A stretch of 64,000 bases of DNA. It comes from an uncultured Bacteroidia bacterium. GTDB lineage: Bacteria > Bacteroidota > Bacteroidia > Bacteroidales > UBA932. Shown here piece after piece: positions 8,537 to 17,189 of this stretch. The DNA lies in NCBI GenBank assembly GCA_902790635.1, contig CADASN010000014.1:19618-83617 (forward strand). Reading direction: 5' to 3'. The notes below the pieces were generated by a model. It saw only the letters and a program-made list of their open reading frames with translations, did no database searches and was not told the origin of the DNA. The position numbers and the translations under genes are program-made. How positions within the stretch are numbered: position 1 is the first letter of the stretch; every line of letters starts with the position of its first letter.

Positions 8537-9549
8537 GATTGGGTGTGTATGGGGTTAACTCTAAATGGGTTATTCTTTCTGTGCGCAACTATCGTGCCCG
8601 TGCCGGGGGGGGTGTGCTTGGGAACGAAGTTCACAAGTCCCACGCCCGTGAATACCAGCACGGTAGCCAGCACTTTCAAGGTGTTGAGCGTATCCAGGCC
8701 CATCACCAGGGCGATGGCCATGGCGATGACCGGCTGGACATAGGAGTACATGCAGACAACCACGGGACGGAGCCGCTTCTGCCCGAACGGAATGAGGAAA
8801 TAGGCGATGAAAGTAGCGCCTACCACTACATAGATGACATGCCACATCACACCCGCGGGGACGGCTGCCAGGTCGGATGCCCGGAATGCGCCGAAGGCGA
8901 AAGGAAGCGCCATCAGGGAGGAGAAGAGGAACATCCACTTCATGAAAGTCACCACCGAATACTTCTGGATGACCGGCTTGAAGATGCCTACATAGCAGGC
9001 GAAGCAGAGGGTGTTGGACACCATGCCCAGGATGCCCCAGATGGAGGTGGAATCGGCTCCCGAACGGATCGAAACGCAGTTGAAGATCAGGATGAACACG
9101 CCCACGAGGCTGAGGACGATGCCCGAGATGCCGCTCCAGGTGATGCGCTCGTGAATCACGATGGCCGAGATGATGAGTGTCATGATCGGGCTGAGTGTGC
9201 TTAAGATCGAGACGTCGATGGCCGTCGTCTGGGTGATGGCGAAAAGGAACGATACCTGGGTCATGAAAAGTCCCAGGAAGGAGGCGATGACCACCTTCCA
9301 GACGTCTTTCTTCTCGATATGGTCATGCGGTGCCGTGAACAGGGACCAGATCCAGAACAGGGCCGTGGCGCCGAAGGAGCGCAGGCAGAACAGCGCCATC
9401 GGCGTGATGTTGCCGTCAAGGGCGATGTGCTTGCAGCTGATGATGTTGAATCCGAAGATGGCGTAGGCCGTGAAGCAGGCCAGGTTCCCGGCCACGGTGC
9501 CGTTCTGTGCTATTTTTCCTTTGATCCGCTGTCCCTGGGTCATGTTCAT
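8533..9549 (-). CDS. EamA/DMT-family permease
   Basis: Drug/metabolite transporter superfamily membrane protein with two EamA repeats and about ten hydrophobic segments (338 residues). Repeat one begins ACFTAYAIFGFNIISCKHIA and repeat two near ILGMVSNTLCFACYVGIFKPV. It would export metabolites; the substrate is unknown. The frame is open to 9744, but that part crosses the divergent promoter region, so I chose the ATG at 9549 (MNMTQGQ). A second, unlinked EamA gene points the other way across a 73-base gap. Confidence 0.85.
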   Translation of the reverse strand: MNMTQGQRIKGKIAQNGTVAGNLACFTAYAIFGFNIISCKHIALDGNITPMALFCLRSFGATALFWIWSLFTAPHDHIEKKDVWKVVIASFLGLFMTQVSFLFAITQTTAIDVSILSTLSPIMTLIISAIVIHERITWSGISGIVLSLVGVFILIFNCVSIRSGADSTSIWGILGMVSNTLCFACYVGIFKPVIQKYSVVTFMKWMFLFSSLMALPFAFGAFRASDLAAVPAGVMWHVIYVVVGATFIAYFLIPFGQKRLRPVVVCMYSYVQPVIAMAIALVMGLDTLNTLKVLATVLVFTGVGLVNFVPKHTPPGTGTIVAHRKNNPFRVNPIHTQS

Positions 9550-9568
9550 TTTGCATTCAAACAAGTGA

Positions 9569-9576
9569 CAAATGTA
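9569..9576 (-). promoter_or_regulatory. -7 promoter box of the leftward EamA operon
   Basis: On the minus strand this reads TACATTTG, a full match to TAnnTTTG, 19 bases before the ATG at 9549. No -33 TTTG is visible. It interleaves with the rightward box at 9590-9597. Confidence 0.5.
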
Positions 9577-9589
9577 ATCATTTTCCGTG

Positions 9590-9597
9590 TATATTTG
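9590..9597 (+). promoter_or_regulatory. -7 promoter box of the rightward EamA gene
   Basis: TATATTTG matches TAnnTTTG, 25 bases before the ATG at 9623. It overlaps the upstream in-frame ATG at 9587, which argues against that start because the transcript would begin after it. Confidence 0.55.
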
Positions 9598-9622
9598 CAC
9601 GACCGATTTGGCACGAACCCCG

Positions 9623-10504
9623 ATGAGACAATTGAGACGCCCCCTGATCCTTCTGCACACGGCCGTATTCCTGGCCGGCTGGACGGGTATTTTCGGCAGG
9701 TTGATCTCGTTGAGCGGCCTTCCGCTGGTCTGGTACCGCATCATGGTCAGTGTGGTGACCCTGGCGCTGGTGCTGGCCCTGATGAAGCGGCTCCACCGGA
9801 CGGGATGGAAGTCCGTGGCGATGATTGCCGGTTGCGGAGCGATCCTCTCCGTCCACTGGGTGGCATTCTATGCGAGCATCCAGGCCTCCAATGTCTCCAT
9901 CGGTGTGGCCTGCATCGCCACGACTTGCTTTTTTACCGCAATCTTCGACCCGCTCATCAACCGGAAGAAAGTGTCCTGGCTGGAAGTGCTGGTCAGTTTC
10001 ATCGCCATCGCGGGAGTCCTGCTGATCTTCAGTCTGGATGTGCGGTATCGCCTGGGCATCGCCCTGGGGCTGCTGGCCTCGGCAATGTATTCCGTTTTCT
10101 CCATCCTGAATATCAATGTGGCGGCGAAAACGGGGGAGGACAGCGCTACGATGCTGCTGTATGAGCTGATCGGCGGCGTGCTGTTCCTCTCGCTGCTGAT
10201 GCCTTTCTACACCTGGCTCTTTCCGGCGGACAGTATTGCCCTGCATGCGCGGGACGGCCTCTGGCTCCTGCTGCTGGGATCGGTCTTCACCATCCTGCCG
10301 TTCCTGTTCCAGCTGCAGGCGCTCCGTTCGCTGTCCGCTTTTACGGTCAATCTGACCTACAACCTGGAGCCGGTCTACAGCATTGCCATCGCTGCCGTCC
10401 TTTTCGGTGAATACCGGGAAGTCGGTTTCTCTTTCTGGCTGGGTATCCTGCTGATTTTGATCTGCGTATTGATCCAGACCTGGCGGGTCTGGAAGAAAGC
10501 CTAG
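9623..10504 (+). CDS. EamA/DMT-family permease
   Basis: Drug/metabolite transporter protein of 293 residues with ten likely membrane segments in two EamA repeats (LLHTAVFLAGWTGIFGRLI at the start, and VTLTYNLEPVYSIAIAA-like text near the end, here VNLTYNLEPVYSIAIAAVLF). The start at 9623 is set by the promoter box. It is divergent from another EamA gene but only distantly similar to it. Its stop TAG and the stop of the convergent phosphatase gene share the palindrome CTAG at 10501-10504. Confidence 0.86.
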   Translation: MRQLRRPLILLHTAVFLAGWTGIFGRLISLSGLPLVWYRIMVSVVTLALVLALMKRLHRTGWKSVAMIAGCGAILSVHWVAFYASIQASNVSIGVACIATTCFFTAIFDPLINRKKVSWLEVLVSFIAIAGVLLIFSLDVRYRLGIALGLLASAMYSVFSILNINVAAKTGEDSATMLLYELIGGVLFLSLLMPFYTWLFPADSIALHARDGLWLLLLGSVFTILPFLFQLQALRSLSAFTVNLTYNLEPVYSIAIAAVLFGEYREVGFSFWLGILLILICVLIQTWRVWKKA

Positions 10505-10968
10505 ATTCCGGCAAGCCTACCCTTACCGCCGTCGAGCAGGGCTTCGCAGCCTTCCAGCAGGTCCTGGAAGGTCCGTTCGAAATCTCCGGTGTACCAGGGG
10601 TCTGCGACATCGCGGCTCCTGCCGGTATAGGACATCATCAGGTGGATCTTCCCCTCCGGATCGGCGGGAATGATGTACTTGATCCACCGCAGGTTGGATG
10701 CATCCATGCAGATGATGCGGTCGAAGCGCCCGTAGTCGGCGCGCGTCAGCTGGCGGGCCCGTTTGGCCGGGTCGAACCATACGCCGTGCTGCTGCAGGCT
10801 GCGTTTGGCCGGCGGATAGATGGGATTGCCGGTCTCCTCGTCGGAGACGGCCGCGGACTCGATATAATAGTGCTGTTCCAGGCCTTTTGCCCGGACCAGC
10901 GCCTTGAGGATGAACTCTGCCATCGGGCTCCGGCAGATATTGCCGTGGCAGACAAACAGGATTCTCAT
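10501..10968 (-). CDS. low-molecular-weight protein tyrosine phosphatase
   Basis: Cytoplasmic phosphatase of the LMW-PTP family, 155 residues. The P-loop CHGNICRS starts at Cys7 with Arg13, and the general acid is Asp123 in ADPWYTG. These give the complete CX5R...DP signature. It is the last gene of the leftward run that starts at recF, 7 bases after the BASS transporter gene. The substrate is unknown. Confidence 0.93.
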   Translation of the reverse strand: MRILFVCHGNICRSPMAEFILKALVRAKGLEQHYYIESAAVSDEETGNPIYPPAKRSLQQHGVWFDPAKRARQLTRADYGRFDRIICMDASNLRWIKYIIPADPEGKIHLMMSYTGRSRDVADPWYTGDFERTFQDLLEGCEALLDGGKGRLAGI

Positions 10969-10975
10969 AGATGTC

Positions 10976-11824
10976 TCACTTGGAAAGCCGGGTCACTCCG
11001 ACATAGATCAGGAGGATGATGTTCATCAACAGGGAGTACAGGATGGCGGGGATGGCCATGACTTCATCGGCGAAAATGAGCGGGCTGGATGCGATGGCGA
11101 TGGCTTGTGCTGCATTCTGCATGCCGACTTCGATGATGACCGTCCGGCGCTGCCGGGCGTCGTTCCGGACCAGGCGGGACAGCAGGGATGAGCATCCGAT
11201 GGCCAGCAGGATCAGGGCGGTCACGCAGGCACCCAGTACCCCGATGTTGTCGAGGATCGTCCGGTGATGCTGGATGTAGAAGATGGTGATCAGGGTCAGC
11301 AAAAGCGGGAATGCCAGGCGCGAAAGCACCTTGTCGGTCTTCTCGGCCGCTTTCGGCCAGGCGTAGTGGAGGCCGATGCCCAGCAGGACCGGAAGGAGCA
11401 TCAGGACCAGGTTCTGCTTGATGAGATTGCCTACCGGCAGGGTGATGCCGATATTCTCGCCGACCAGTTTTGTGGTCCAGCTCATGATGACGGGTATCGT
11501 GAAAAGCGTGATGATGCTGCTGATGGCGGTCAGCGTGACCGAGAGGGCCACGTCTCCGTTCGCCAGCCTGGAGAACACATTGGAGGAGCTGCCGCCCGGA
11601 CAGCAGGCGATGAGGACGAGGCCGATGAAAAAGACCGGCGTCAGGTGGAAGAGGTGAGCCAGGCCGAGTGCAATCGCCGGCAGCAGGATCAGCTGGCCAA
11701 ACAGTGCCACGGCGATGGGCCAGGGGTGCCGGAATACCTTGCCGAAGTCCTCGAACCTGAGGGCAAGCCCCAGGTCGAACATCAGCAGGGTCAATATCGG
11801 CAGGACAATCCAGATGGTATTCAT
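10976..11824 (-). CDS. bile acid:sodium symporter (BASS) family transporter
   Basis: Integral membrane protein of 282 residues with nine or ten hydrophobic segments. It has the BASS marks CCPGGSSSNVFSRLANGDVALSV-type text (visible as ACCPGGSSSN and SRLANGDVALS) and GMQNAAQAIAIA in the second half. Family members move organic anions with sodium. The frame runs on to 12460, but that extension covers a tRNA gene and its terminator. The start is the ATG at 11824 (MNTIWIVLP). Confidence 0.9.
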   Translation of the reverse strand: MNTIWIVLPILTLLMFDLGLALRFEDFGKVFRHPWPIAVALFGQLILLPAIALGLAHLFHLTPVFFIGLVLIACCPGGSSSNVFSRLANGDVALSVTLTAISSIITLFTIPVIMSWTTKLVGENIGITLPVGNLIKQNLVLMLLPVLLGIGLHYAWPKAAEKTDKVLSRLAFPLLLTLITIFYIQHHRTILDNIGVLGACVTALILLAIGCSSLLSRLVRNDARQRRTVIIEVGMQNAAQAIAIASSPLIFADEVMAIPAILYSLLMNIILLIYVGVTRLSK

Positions 11825-11833
11825 AGGCGCGGT

Positions 11834-11873
11834 AAAAAAAACAGGCACTTGCAAAACTGCATAAGTGCCTGTT
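11834..11873 (-). terminator. intrinsic terminator of tRNA-Pro
   Basis: On the minus strand an 11-bp perfect stem (AACAGGCACTT / AAGTGCCTGTT) with a 12-base loop runs into eight T residues. It lies just after the tRNA 3' end and 10 bases before the BASS start codon. BASS expression therefore needs read-through or its own promoter. Confidence 0.88.
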
Positions 11874-11880
11874 CCTGTGG

Positions 11881-11953
11881 TCTGGGTGACTCGACTTGAA
11901 CGAGCGACCTCCTGGTCCCTAACCAGGTGCGCTACCAACTGCGCCACACCCAG
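11881..11953 (-). tRNA. tRNA-Pro (anticodon AGG)
   Basis: A complete 73-nt cloverleaf on the minus strand: acceptor CTGGGTG/CACCCAG, D stem GCGC/GCGC, anticodon stem CCTGG/CCAGG with loop TTAGGGA, T arm GCTCG-TTCAAGT-CGAGT, discriminator A. C1-G72, A73, G35, G36 and G37 are proline identity elements. The anticodon at 11918-11920 is AGG. A34 is uncommon in bacterial tRNAs outside tRNA-Arg(ACG) and may be deaminated to inosine. CCA is not encoded. Confidence 0.92.
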
Positions 11954-11988
11954 ATGCCCTCGAAAGGGATTGCAAAGAGGCAAAAAAA

Positions 11989-13155
11989 CTATGACCGCCC
12001 CATTTCTGTCTCTTCGTCTTCTTCGTGATCGGTCTTTTCCCGGTCCGGAATCAGGCGCCGGACGGGCTTCCAGTTGTAGAAGAAGCGGCTGGCAATCACG
12101 CGCAGGACCGTGTAGGAGGGGATCGCCACGAGCATCCCGACGGCCCCGCCGACGTGGCCGGCGATGAGCAGGACGATGAAAATCTCCAGCGGATGCGCCT
12201 TGATGCTGGTGGAGTAGATCAACGGCTGGTAGATGAAATTGTCCACCAGCTGCGCGCTGAGCATCAGGCCGAACACGATGAGGGCGAACCACCAGATCTG
12301 GACATCCAGTCCCATCCCCGTGGTGTATTTGAGGATGACGCAGAGCAGCACGCCTGTGATCTCTCCGATGAGCGGTCCGACATACGGGATGATATTGAGC
12401 AGGCCGGCGATGAAGGCGATACCCAGGGCATTGCGGACGCCGATCCCGGCGATGAGCCACAGGAGCAGGAAGTCCACGGCCATCACGCCGAGGATCTCGA
12501 TGATCAGGCCGACGAAATAGCGGGACAGGAGCCCCTCGATCTCGACGATGGTGGCGTCCACCCGGTTTTCGTGGCGGTCGGGGACCAGCGCGGAAACGAT
12601 GCGGCGGAAGAGCTTGTCGTCCTTGATGAAGAAGAAGGAGATGAAGACGGTCGCGAAGGCCCCGACGGCGAATCCGGCCACGGCGGAAGCAACGGAGCCG
12701 AGAAAGCCCGTGACGGCGGAGAAATTCGTGAATTCCTTGAGTTTGGCGGTCAGCAGGGCGATCCCGTCGAAGTCCTTCCCGAGTGCCGGGAACGTGGCGA
12801 CGAGCCAGTCATTGATCCGGTCGAGGAAGCTGCCGTCCGGAACGGCCTGGCTCCCGTTGGCGGCTTCGCGGATGATGCCGGTGACGACCGGGATGATCTG
12901 GGTGACAAGCAGCAGCAACAGGGCCGCGATGATGAGCAGGGTCAGGATGGCGAGCAGCCAGTCCGGCGCCCCCCGTCCCTTGATGCGCAGTTTGCGGAGC
13001 ACGCGCATGACCGGCTGGCCGATCAGCGACACCACGAAGGCGGCGATGATATAGACCAGCACGCTGCGGAAATACCAGCAAAGCAGGGCGATGATGGTGA
13101 ATATCGCCGTATTGAGGACTATCCGGGCCAGCCGGTCGGTGCTGCGCTCTTCCAT
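11989..13155 (-). CDS. AI-2E family transporter (DUF20 permease)
   Basis: Membrane protein of 388 residues with about eight hydrophobic segments: two N-terminal pairs, a hydrophilic stretch around residues 100-150, and the C-terminal block with GLLNIIPYVGPLIGEITG typical of the AI-2E/TqsA family (PF01594). Members have been linked to autoinducer export or Na+/H+ transport, so the role is uncertain. The acidic, charged C-terminus ends EEDEETEMGRS. The gene lies 3 bases after the DUF4301 gene. Confidence 0.9.
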   Translation of the reverse strand: MEERSTDRLARIVLNTAIFTIIALLCWYFRSVLVYIIAAFVVSLIGQPVMRVLRKLRIKGRGAPDWLLAILTLLIIAALLLLLVTQIIPVVTGIIREAANGSQAVPDGSFLDRINDWLVATFPALGKDFDGIALLTAKLKEFTNFSAVTGFLGSVASAVAGFAVGAFATVFISFFFIKDDKLFRRIVSALVPDRHENRVDATIVEIEGLLSRYFVGLIIEILGVMAVDFLLLWLIAGIGVRNALGIAFIAGLLNIIPYVGPLIGEITGVLLCVILKYTTGMGLDVQIWWFALIVFGLMLSAQLVDNFIYQPLIYSTSIKAHPLEIFIVLLIAGHVGGAVGMLVAIPSYTVLRVIASRFFYNWKPVRRLIPDREKTDHEEDEETEMGRS

Positions 13156-13158
13156 AGG

Positions 13159-14652
13159 CTACTGGTGCGCGTCGCGCAGGAGGTCAAGGACGACCTTGAC
13201 CGGGTTGAAGGTTTCGATCGGGACCTCGACGAAGAGGGTGTTCCAGTCGGACATGGAGCCATTCCACAGGCCCGGGAGTTCCAGCGCCTTGAGTTCGCGG
13301 CCCTGATAGCTCTTGGAACTGATCAGGCCGGTCTCTTCATCGACATAGTCCAGCAGGTTGAACTTGCTGCCGTCGTGACGGCGCAGGCAGCAGACCAGGT
13401 CCACGGGGTTGAAGTGCGTGGCGGCCTTCAGGCAGGCGACCGCCTGCGGGTCGTCGGGATTGATCTGGGCGCCTTCGAGGATCTGCAGGGAGGTGGCGCC
13501 GTCCTTGTCGCGGATGATGAAGGGGCCGCCGCCCGGCTCGCCGAGGTTCTTGACCATGCCGCAGACGCGGATCGGGCGGTCCAGCTTGGCTCGCAGCGCT
13601 TCGGCGCGGTCACGGCTGTCCTTGGCTTCGGGCATCTCGATGCAGAGTTCGTCGCGCAGGAAGGCCTCGATCTCGTTGCAGAGCTCCTGGCATTCGGGCG
13701 TGGCGAAGGGATCGTCGAGGGCGACCACGGTACCGGGCACGAAGGAGAGGTCGGACATCTCCTTGCGGACCTGGGTCAGCTGGTCCAGGGCGAAAATGTA
13801 GCCGTGGATGCGGTCGCGGAGTTCCAGCGCGCGGCCCATCAGGACCTTTTTCCAAAGGTAGGTCGCCGGCTGCATGCGCTCCACGCAGACGTTGTCGATG
13901 TTCTTGATGCTCACGAGTTCCGCATCCAGGGCGTTCAGGTTGTAGATGAGGGCGCCGTGGCCGGCAGGGCGGGTGAGGATGCTGCCGTCTTCCTTGAGGA
14001 AGGGCTTACAGTCTGCATCGACGGCGAGCGTGTCGGTCTCCTTGGCCTGGTAGGTGAAGGTGATGTTGTATTTCACGCCGTAGCGCGCTTCATACGCGTC
14101 CTTGATCTCTGCAACCGCGGCTTCGAACAGGGCCTGGTGCTCGGGAGAGATGGTCACGACGAGGTCCACGGTGCCGTCGGCATTGCGCATGTAGGCCTGG
14201 CCTTCGACGAAGTGCTCCGCCAGGGCGGTGCGCACTTCGGCGGGATAGCGGTGGAATTTCAGCACCCCCTTGGGTTTGCTGCCGTAGGCGAGCCCGGCAT
14301 CGGTCAGCAGTTTGCGGGCGGTGGCGGCTGGATCGAAGGGAGCGGTTCCGAAGACCTCCGGGGAATAGAAGGCGAATTTCTCCAGGTTGGCGGCCAACTT
14401 CTCGGTGGAGGCGTTGGGCGTGTCCATCCCGGCGAAAATATCCTTGAACATGCGGGAGGCGGCGCCGGAAGCCGGCACGAACTTGCAGCGGCCGTTGACT
14501 TCCGCCTCGTCGGCATAGCGGACGGCGGCGTCCTGCTGTTCTTGGTCCAGGACTTCGATGCCGTGGCCGGGCGTGGCCGGGGCGACGATCCGGAGCCAGG
14601 GGAATCCTTTGCGGAAGCGCTCGATCTGAGCATTCATAGTAATTTTGTCCAT
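13159..14652 (-). CDS. DUF4301 family protein
   Basis: A 497-residue cytoplasmic protein of the DUF4301 family, found mainly in Bacteroidota. It shows KFVPASGAASRMFKDIF near residue 57, as in nucleotidyltransferase-like folds, and PAGHGALIYNLN in the middle. RLKPA-like loops suggest a sugar-nucleotide or phosphate-binding fold, but no activity is established. It starts at the ATG at 14652 (MDKITMNAQ), 23 bases after pdxB, inside the recF run. Confidence 0.85.
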   Translation of the reverse strand: MDKITMNAQIERFRKGFPWLRIVAPATPGHGIEVLDQEQQDAAVRYADEAEVNGRCKFVPASGAASRMFKDIFAGMDTPNASTEKLAANLEKFAFYSPEVFGTAPFDPAATARKLLTDAGLAYGSKPKGVLKFHRYPAEVRTALAEHFVEGQAYMRNADGTVDLVVTISPEHQALFEAAVAEIKDAYEARYGVKYNITFTYQAKETDTLAVDADCKPFLKEDGSILTRPAGHGALIYNLNALDAELVSIKNIDNVCVERMQPATYLWKKVLMGRALELRDRIHGYIFALDQLTQVRKEMSDLSFVPGTVVALDDPFATPECQELCNEIEAFLRDELCIEMPEAKDSRDRAEALRAKLDRPIRVCGMVKNLGEPGGGPFIIRDKDGATSLQILEGAQINPDDPQAVACLKAATHFNPVDLVCCLRRHDGSKFNLLDYVDEETGLISSKSYQGRELKALELPGLWNGSMSDWNTLFVEVPIETFNPVKVVLDLLRDAHQ

Positions 14653-14675
14653 ATCGTGTTATGTATTTGTGGTTG

Positions 14676-15707
14676 TCAGAAATAAAACTCGCGCCGGTAG
14701 CTGTAGTTCGCCCGGAGTTCGCTGAAGCGCTCCGGCGACATCCGGAACATGAAGTCGTCCGTGAAGATGGGATAGTTGTACTGGATGATCGAGGCGATCT
14801 GCCCCTGCGTCTTCTCGTGCACGTCCACATGGACGGCCTGGTATTCGAGGATCTCCGTGGTGGGGAAGAAGTCGTACAGCTCGGCCAGGCCGAAGAAACG
14901 TGCGACGGCGCGGATGGCCAGCGAGGTACCGATCTGCTTGCCCTGAAGGGTGTAGCCGGCGATGTGCGGGGTGGCGATGTCCACGAGGTCCATCAATTCG
15001 CGGTTGATGTCGGGTTCGTGGCACCAGGTGTCGAGCGCGACGGGGCCGAGCCTGGGGATGGCCCGGATGAGGTCTTCCTCGACGACCAGCTCCCCCTGGG
15101 CGGTGTTGATGAAGAAGGCGCCGGGTTTCATTTTCTCGAAGAAGCCGGCATCCGCCATCCCGCGGGTCGTGTCGTTGACCGGGATGTGCATCGTGACGAT
15201 GTCGGACCCGGACAGGACGGTGTCCAGGTCGTGGAATTCGGTGTGCCATTCTTTCTCCTGGCGCCAGGGGTCGTAACGCAAGGTCTTGAATCCCAGGGCG
15301 AGCGCCATCTCTTCGACGCGCGTCCCGGCGGAGCCCAAGCCGATGATGCCCATCGTGGCTCCCGCCAGGGAAATGCTTTTGCGCGCGGCGGTTCCGTAGA
15401 GGGCGGAGAAAACGTAATTCGTGACGCCGCCGGCGTTGCAGCCGGAGGCGTTCCGGACGAAGATGCCGTGGTCCTTGCACCAGGCCTGGTCGATGTTGTC
15501 CATGCTGACCGTGGCGGTGGCGATGAGTTTGACGGCCGTGCCGTCCAACAGGGCTTCGTCGCAGCGGGTGCGGGTGCGGATGACCAGGGCGTCCGCATCC
15601 ATCAGGTCCTCCCGGCGGATCTCCGGCCCGTCGAGGTAGACCACTTCCGCCCAAGGCTCGAAGACGCCTTCGACGAAGGGAATGGCTTTGTCGATGACGA
15701 ATTTCAT
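14676..15707 (-). CDS. pdxB: erythronate-4-phosphate dehydrogenase
   Basis: D-2-hydroxyacid dehydrogenase of the deoxyxylulose-phosphate-dependent vitamin B6 pathway, oxidising 4-phosphoerythronate with NAD. The protein of 343 residues begins KFVIDKAIPFVEGVF, has TATVSMDNID, the NAD-binding MGIIGLGSAGTRV, and the catalytic Arg/Glu/His loops around INTAQGELVVEEDL and DTWCHEPDIN. The C-terminal dimerisation part (after residue 260) separates PdxB from simple hydroxyacid dehydrogenases. Its start overlaps the DUF721 stop by 4 bases. Confidence 0.93.
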   Translation of the reverse strand: MKFVIDKAIPFVEGVFEPWAEVVYLDGPEIRREDLMDADALVIRTRTRCDEALLDGTAVKLIATATVSMDNIDQAWCKDHGIFVRNASGCNAGGVTNYVFSALYGTAARKSISLAGATMGIIGLGSAGTRVEEMALALGFKTLRYDPWRQEKEWHTEFHDLDTVLSGSDIVTMHIPVNDTTRGMADAGFFEKMKPGAFFINTAQGELVVEEDLIRAIPRLGPVALDTWCHEPDINRELMDLVDIATPHIAGYTLQGKQIGTSLAIRAVARFFGLAELYDFFPTTEILEYQAVHVDVHEKTQGQIASIIQYNYPIFTDDFMFRMSPERFSELRANYSYRREFYF

Positions 15708-16024
15708 TTCAGGATCAGTTCTTGGACGGCCGGGGAGCCGTCACCGGTGAACAATTCGTCCTGCGCGAGCAGGGCGTTGACTTTCTCGAGGAGCGCCTCG
15801 CGCTGGAAGGACAGCTGGCTGCGCACCACCGAGGAGTCCACGGTGATGTAGAGCCGGCCGTCGCGGAAATAGCGGCGGACCGTGTAGCGGGCGGCACCGG
15901 ATGCGGTATCCCAGGCGGCGTAGATGCGCCGGGTGTTGAGCCCCGGGGTGAGCCGGCTGGTCCGGACGAATTCGTGGATGAGCTCCTCCAGGGGAAGGGC
16001 TGTCTTGCGTGCGACCCTACTCAT
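15704..16024 (-). CDS. DUF721 (DciA-like) protein
   Basis: A 106-residue protein of the DUF721 family, related to the DNA-helicase loader DciA. It has the conserved helix with the strand pattern RLYITVDSSVVRSQLSFQRE and ends VQELILK. The overlap of 8 bases with recF upstream and 4 with pdxB downstream ties it to a DNA-replication context. A role in DnaB loading is inferred from the family only. Confidence 0.8.
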   Translation of the reverse strand: MSRVARKTALPLEELIHEFVRTSRLTPGLNTRRIYAAWDTASGAARYTVRRYFRDGRLYITVDSSVVRSQLSFQREALLEKVNALLAQDELFTGDGSPAVQELILK

Positions 16025-17120
16025 TGACGGGAGTGAAGACGCCTCCTGCCGTCTCGAAATAACTGCGGTCCGCGGTCAGCTTGTCCACGATGGATTCCGT
16101 ACGGACCTTGTTGGAGTCTGAAAGGAAGATCTGGCCGAACTCCTTGCCGACGACCATCCGCAGGAGGTTGGCGACCCGGGACATGTCGAGCTTGTCGAAC
16201 AAGTCGTCCAGCAGCAGGATGGGCGGGAAGCCGCAGGCGGACTTCATCACTTCGTACTGGGCGAATTTGAGGGCGACCAGGAATGACTTCTGCTGGCCCT
16301 GGGAGCCGCAGCGGCGGATTGGATGCCCGTTCATCGTGAAGAGGAAGTCATCCCGCTGGATGCCGGCCGTGGTGAACTTGAAGACCTGGTCGCGGTCGCG
16401 GCGCTCGCGCAGCAGCCCGCGCAGGTCACCCTTCTGCAGGTCGGAGCGGTACTCGATCCCGACCTGCTCGCGGCCGCCGGAGATCTCGGCGTAGTACTGC
16501 TGCACGATGGGGACGAGGCTGTCGCAGAAAGCCGCCCTGCGGGCAAATATGGGTTCTGCCAGGGCGGCGAGCCGCTCGTCGAAGGTCGAGAGCAGGTCCT
16601 CGTCGCCGACGCCGGCCTTGAGCAGTTTGTTGCGCTGCAGCAGGTAGCGGTTGTACTGCTGCATGTCGGCCAGGTAGGGCTGGTGCATCTGCGAGAGGAC
16701 GGCGTTGACGAATTTGCGTCGCTCCTCGCCCGACTCGCTGACCATGGCGATGTCGGCGGGGGAGACCATCACGATCGGCAGGACGCCGATATGCTCGGAG
16801 ATGCGGGTGTAGGGCTTGTCGTCGCGCCGGATGCGCTTCTCGCCGCCTTCGCTGACCTGGATGCTGAAACGCGAGCTCGTCCCCCCGGGCATCAGGTAGG
16901 TGCCGGACAGGCCGAAGGCCGTCGTGCCGTAGCGGAAATTGAAGCGGTCGGAAGGGGAGAAGGCGCTCTTGGTCATGGACAGGTACCAGATCGCGTCGAG
17001 CAGGTTGGTCTTGCCTTCGCCGTTGCCGCCGCTGATGCAGTTGATGTTGGGCGAAAAGCTGAGCTCCTGCAAGGCGATGTTGCGGAAGTCCTGGATGACT
17101 ATTTTCTGGAGCGTCGGCAT
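16017..17120 (-). CDS. recF: DNA replication and repair protein RecF
   Basis: SMC-like ATPase that helps load RecA at gaps. The protein of 367 residues carries the Walker A motif GGNGEGKTN near residue 33, a signature region CGSQGQQKSFLVALKFAQ and Walker B PILLLDDLFDKLD, in the family order. It starts at the ATG at 17120 (MPTLQKIVIQDFRN). It is the first gene of the leftward run and has its own -7 box 5 bases before the ATG. Confidence 0.96.
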   Translation of the reverse strand: MPTLQKIVIQDFRNIALQELSFSPNINCISGGNGEGKTNLLDAIWYLSMTKSAFSPSDRFNFRYGTTAFGLSGTYLMPGGTSSRFSIQVSEGGEKRIRRDDKPYTRISEHIGVLPIVMVSPADIAMVSESGEERRKFVNAVLSQMHQPYLADMQQYNRYLLQRNKLLKAGVGDEDLLSTFDERLAALAEPIFARRAAFCDSLVPIVQQYYAEISGGREQVGIEYRSDLQKGDLRGLLRERRDRDQVFKFTTAGIQRDDFLFTMNGHPIRRCGSQGQQKSFLVALKFAQYEVMKSACGFPPILLLDDLFDKLDMSRVANLLRMVVGKEFGQIFLSDSNKVRTESIVDKLTADRSYFETAGGVFTPVNE

Positions 17121-17121
17121 G

Positions 17122-17153
17122 TTTGCAAAGTTAAAGAATAATTTCTAATTTTG
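17122..17153 (+). promoter_or_regulatory. promoter of the TPR/YebC operon
   Basis: TTTG at 17122-17125, a 20-base spacer, and TAATTTTG at 17146-17153: a full match to the Bacteroidota promoter. The expected transcript start near 17160 leaves a leader of about 30 bases to the ATG at 17190 and excludes the in-frame ATG at 17151. Confidence 0.8.
17126..17133 (-). promoter_or_regulatory. -7 promoter box of recF
   Basis: On the minus strand this reads TAACTTTG, 5 bases before the recF ATG. It lies inside the divergent promoter of the TPR gene, so the two units share one 69-base control region. Confidence 0.6.
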
Positions 17154-17189
17154 CGGGCTAATTGGTTCAGAAATTATAACGACAAAGAT

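Noticed and set aside
9606-9613. TTGGCACG as a sigma-54 -24 element before the EamA gene
   Set aside because: It lies 9 bases before the ATG with no -12 element at the right distance.
11825-12460. N-terminal extension of the BASS transporter frame
   Set aside because: It runs through tRNA-Pro and its terminator and into the AI-2E gene; the family start is the ATG at 11824.
12025-14685. 886-codon open frame on the plus strand
   Set aside because: Antisense of the AI-2E transporter and DUF4301 genes; composition rich in Asp, Glu, Gly and His as expected for a shadow frame.
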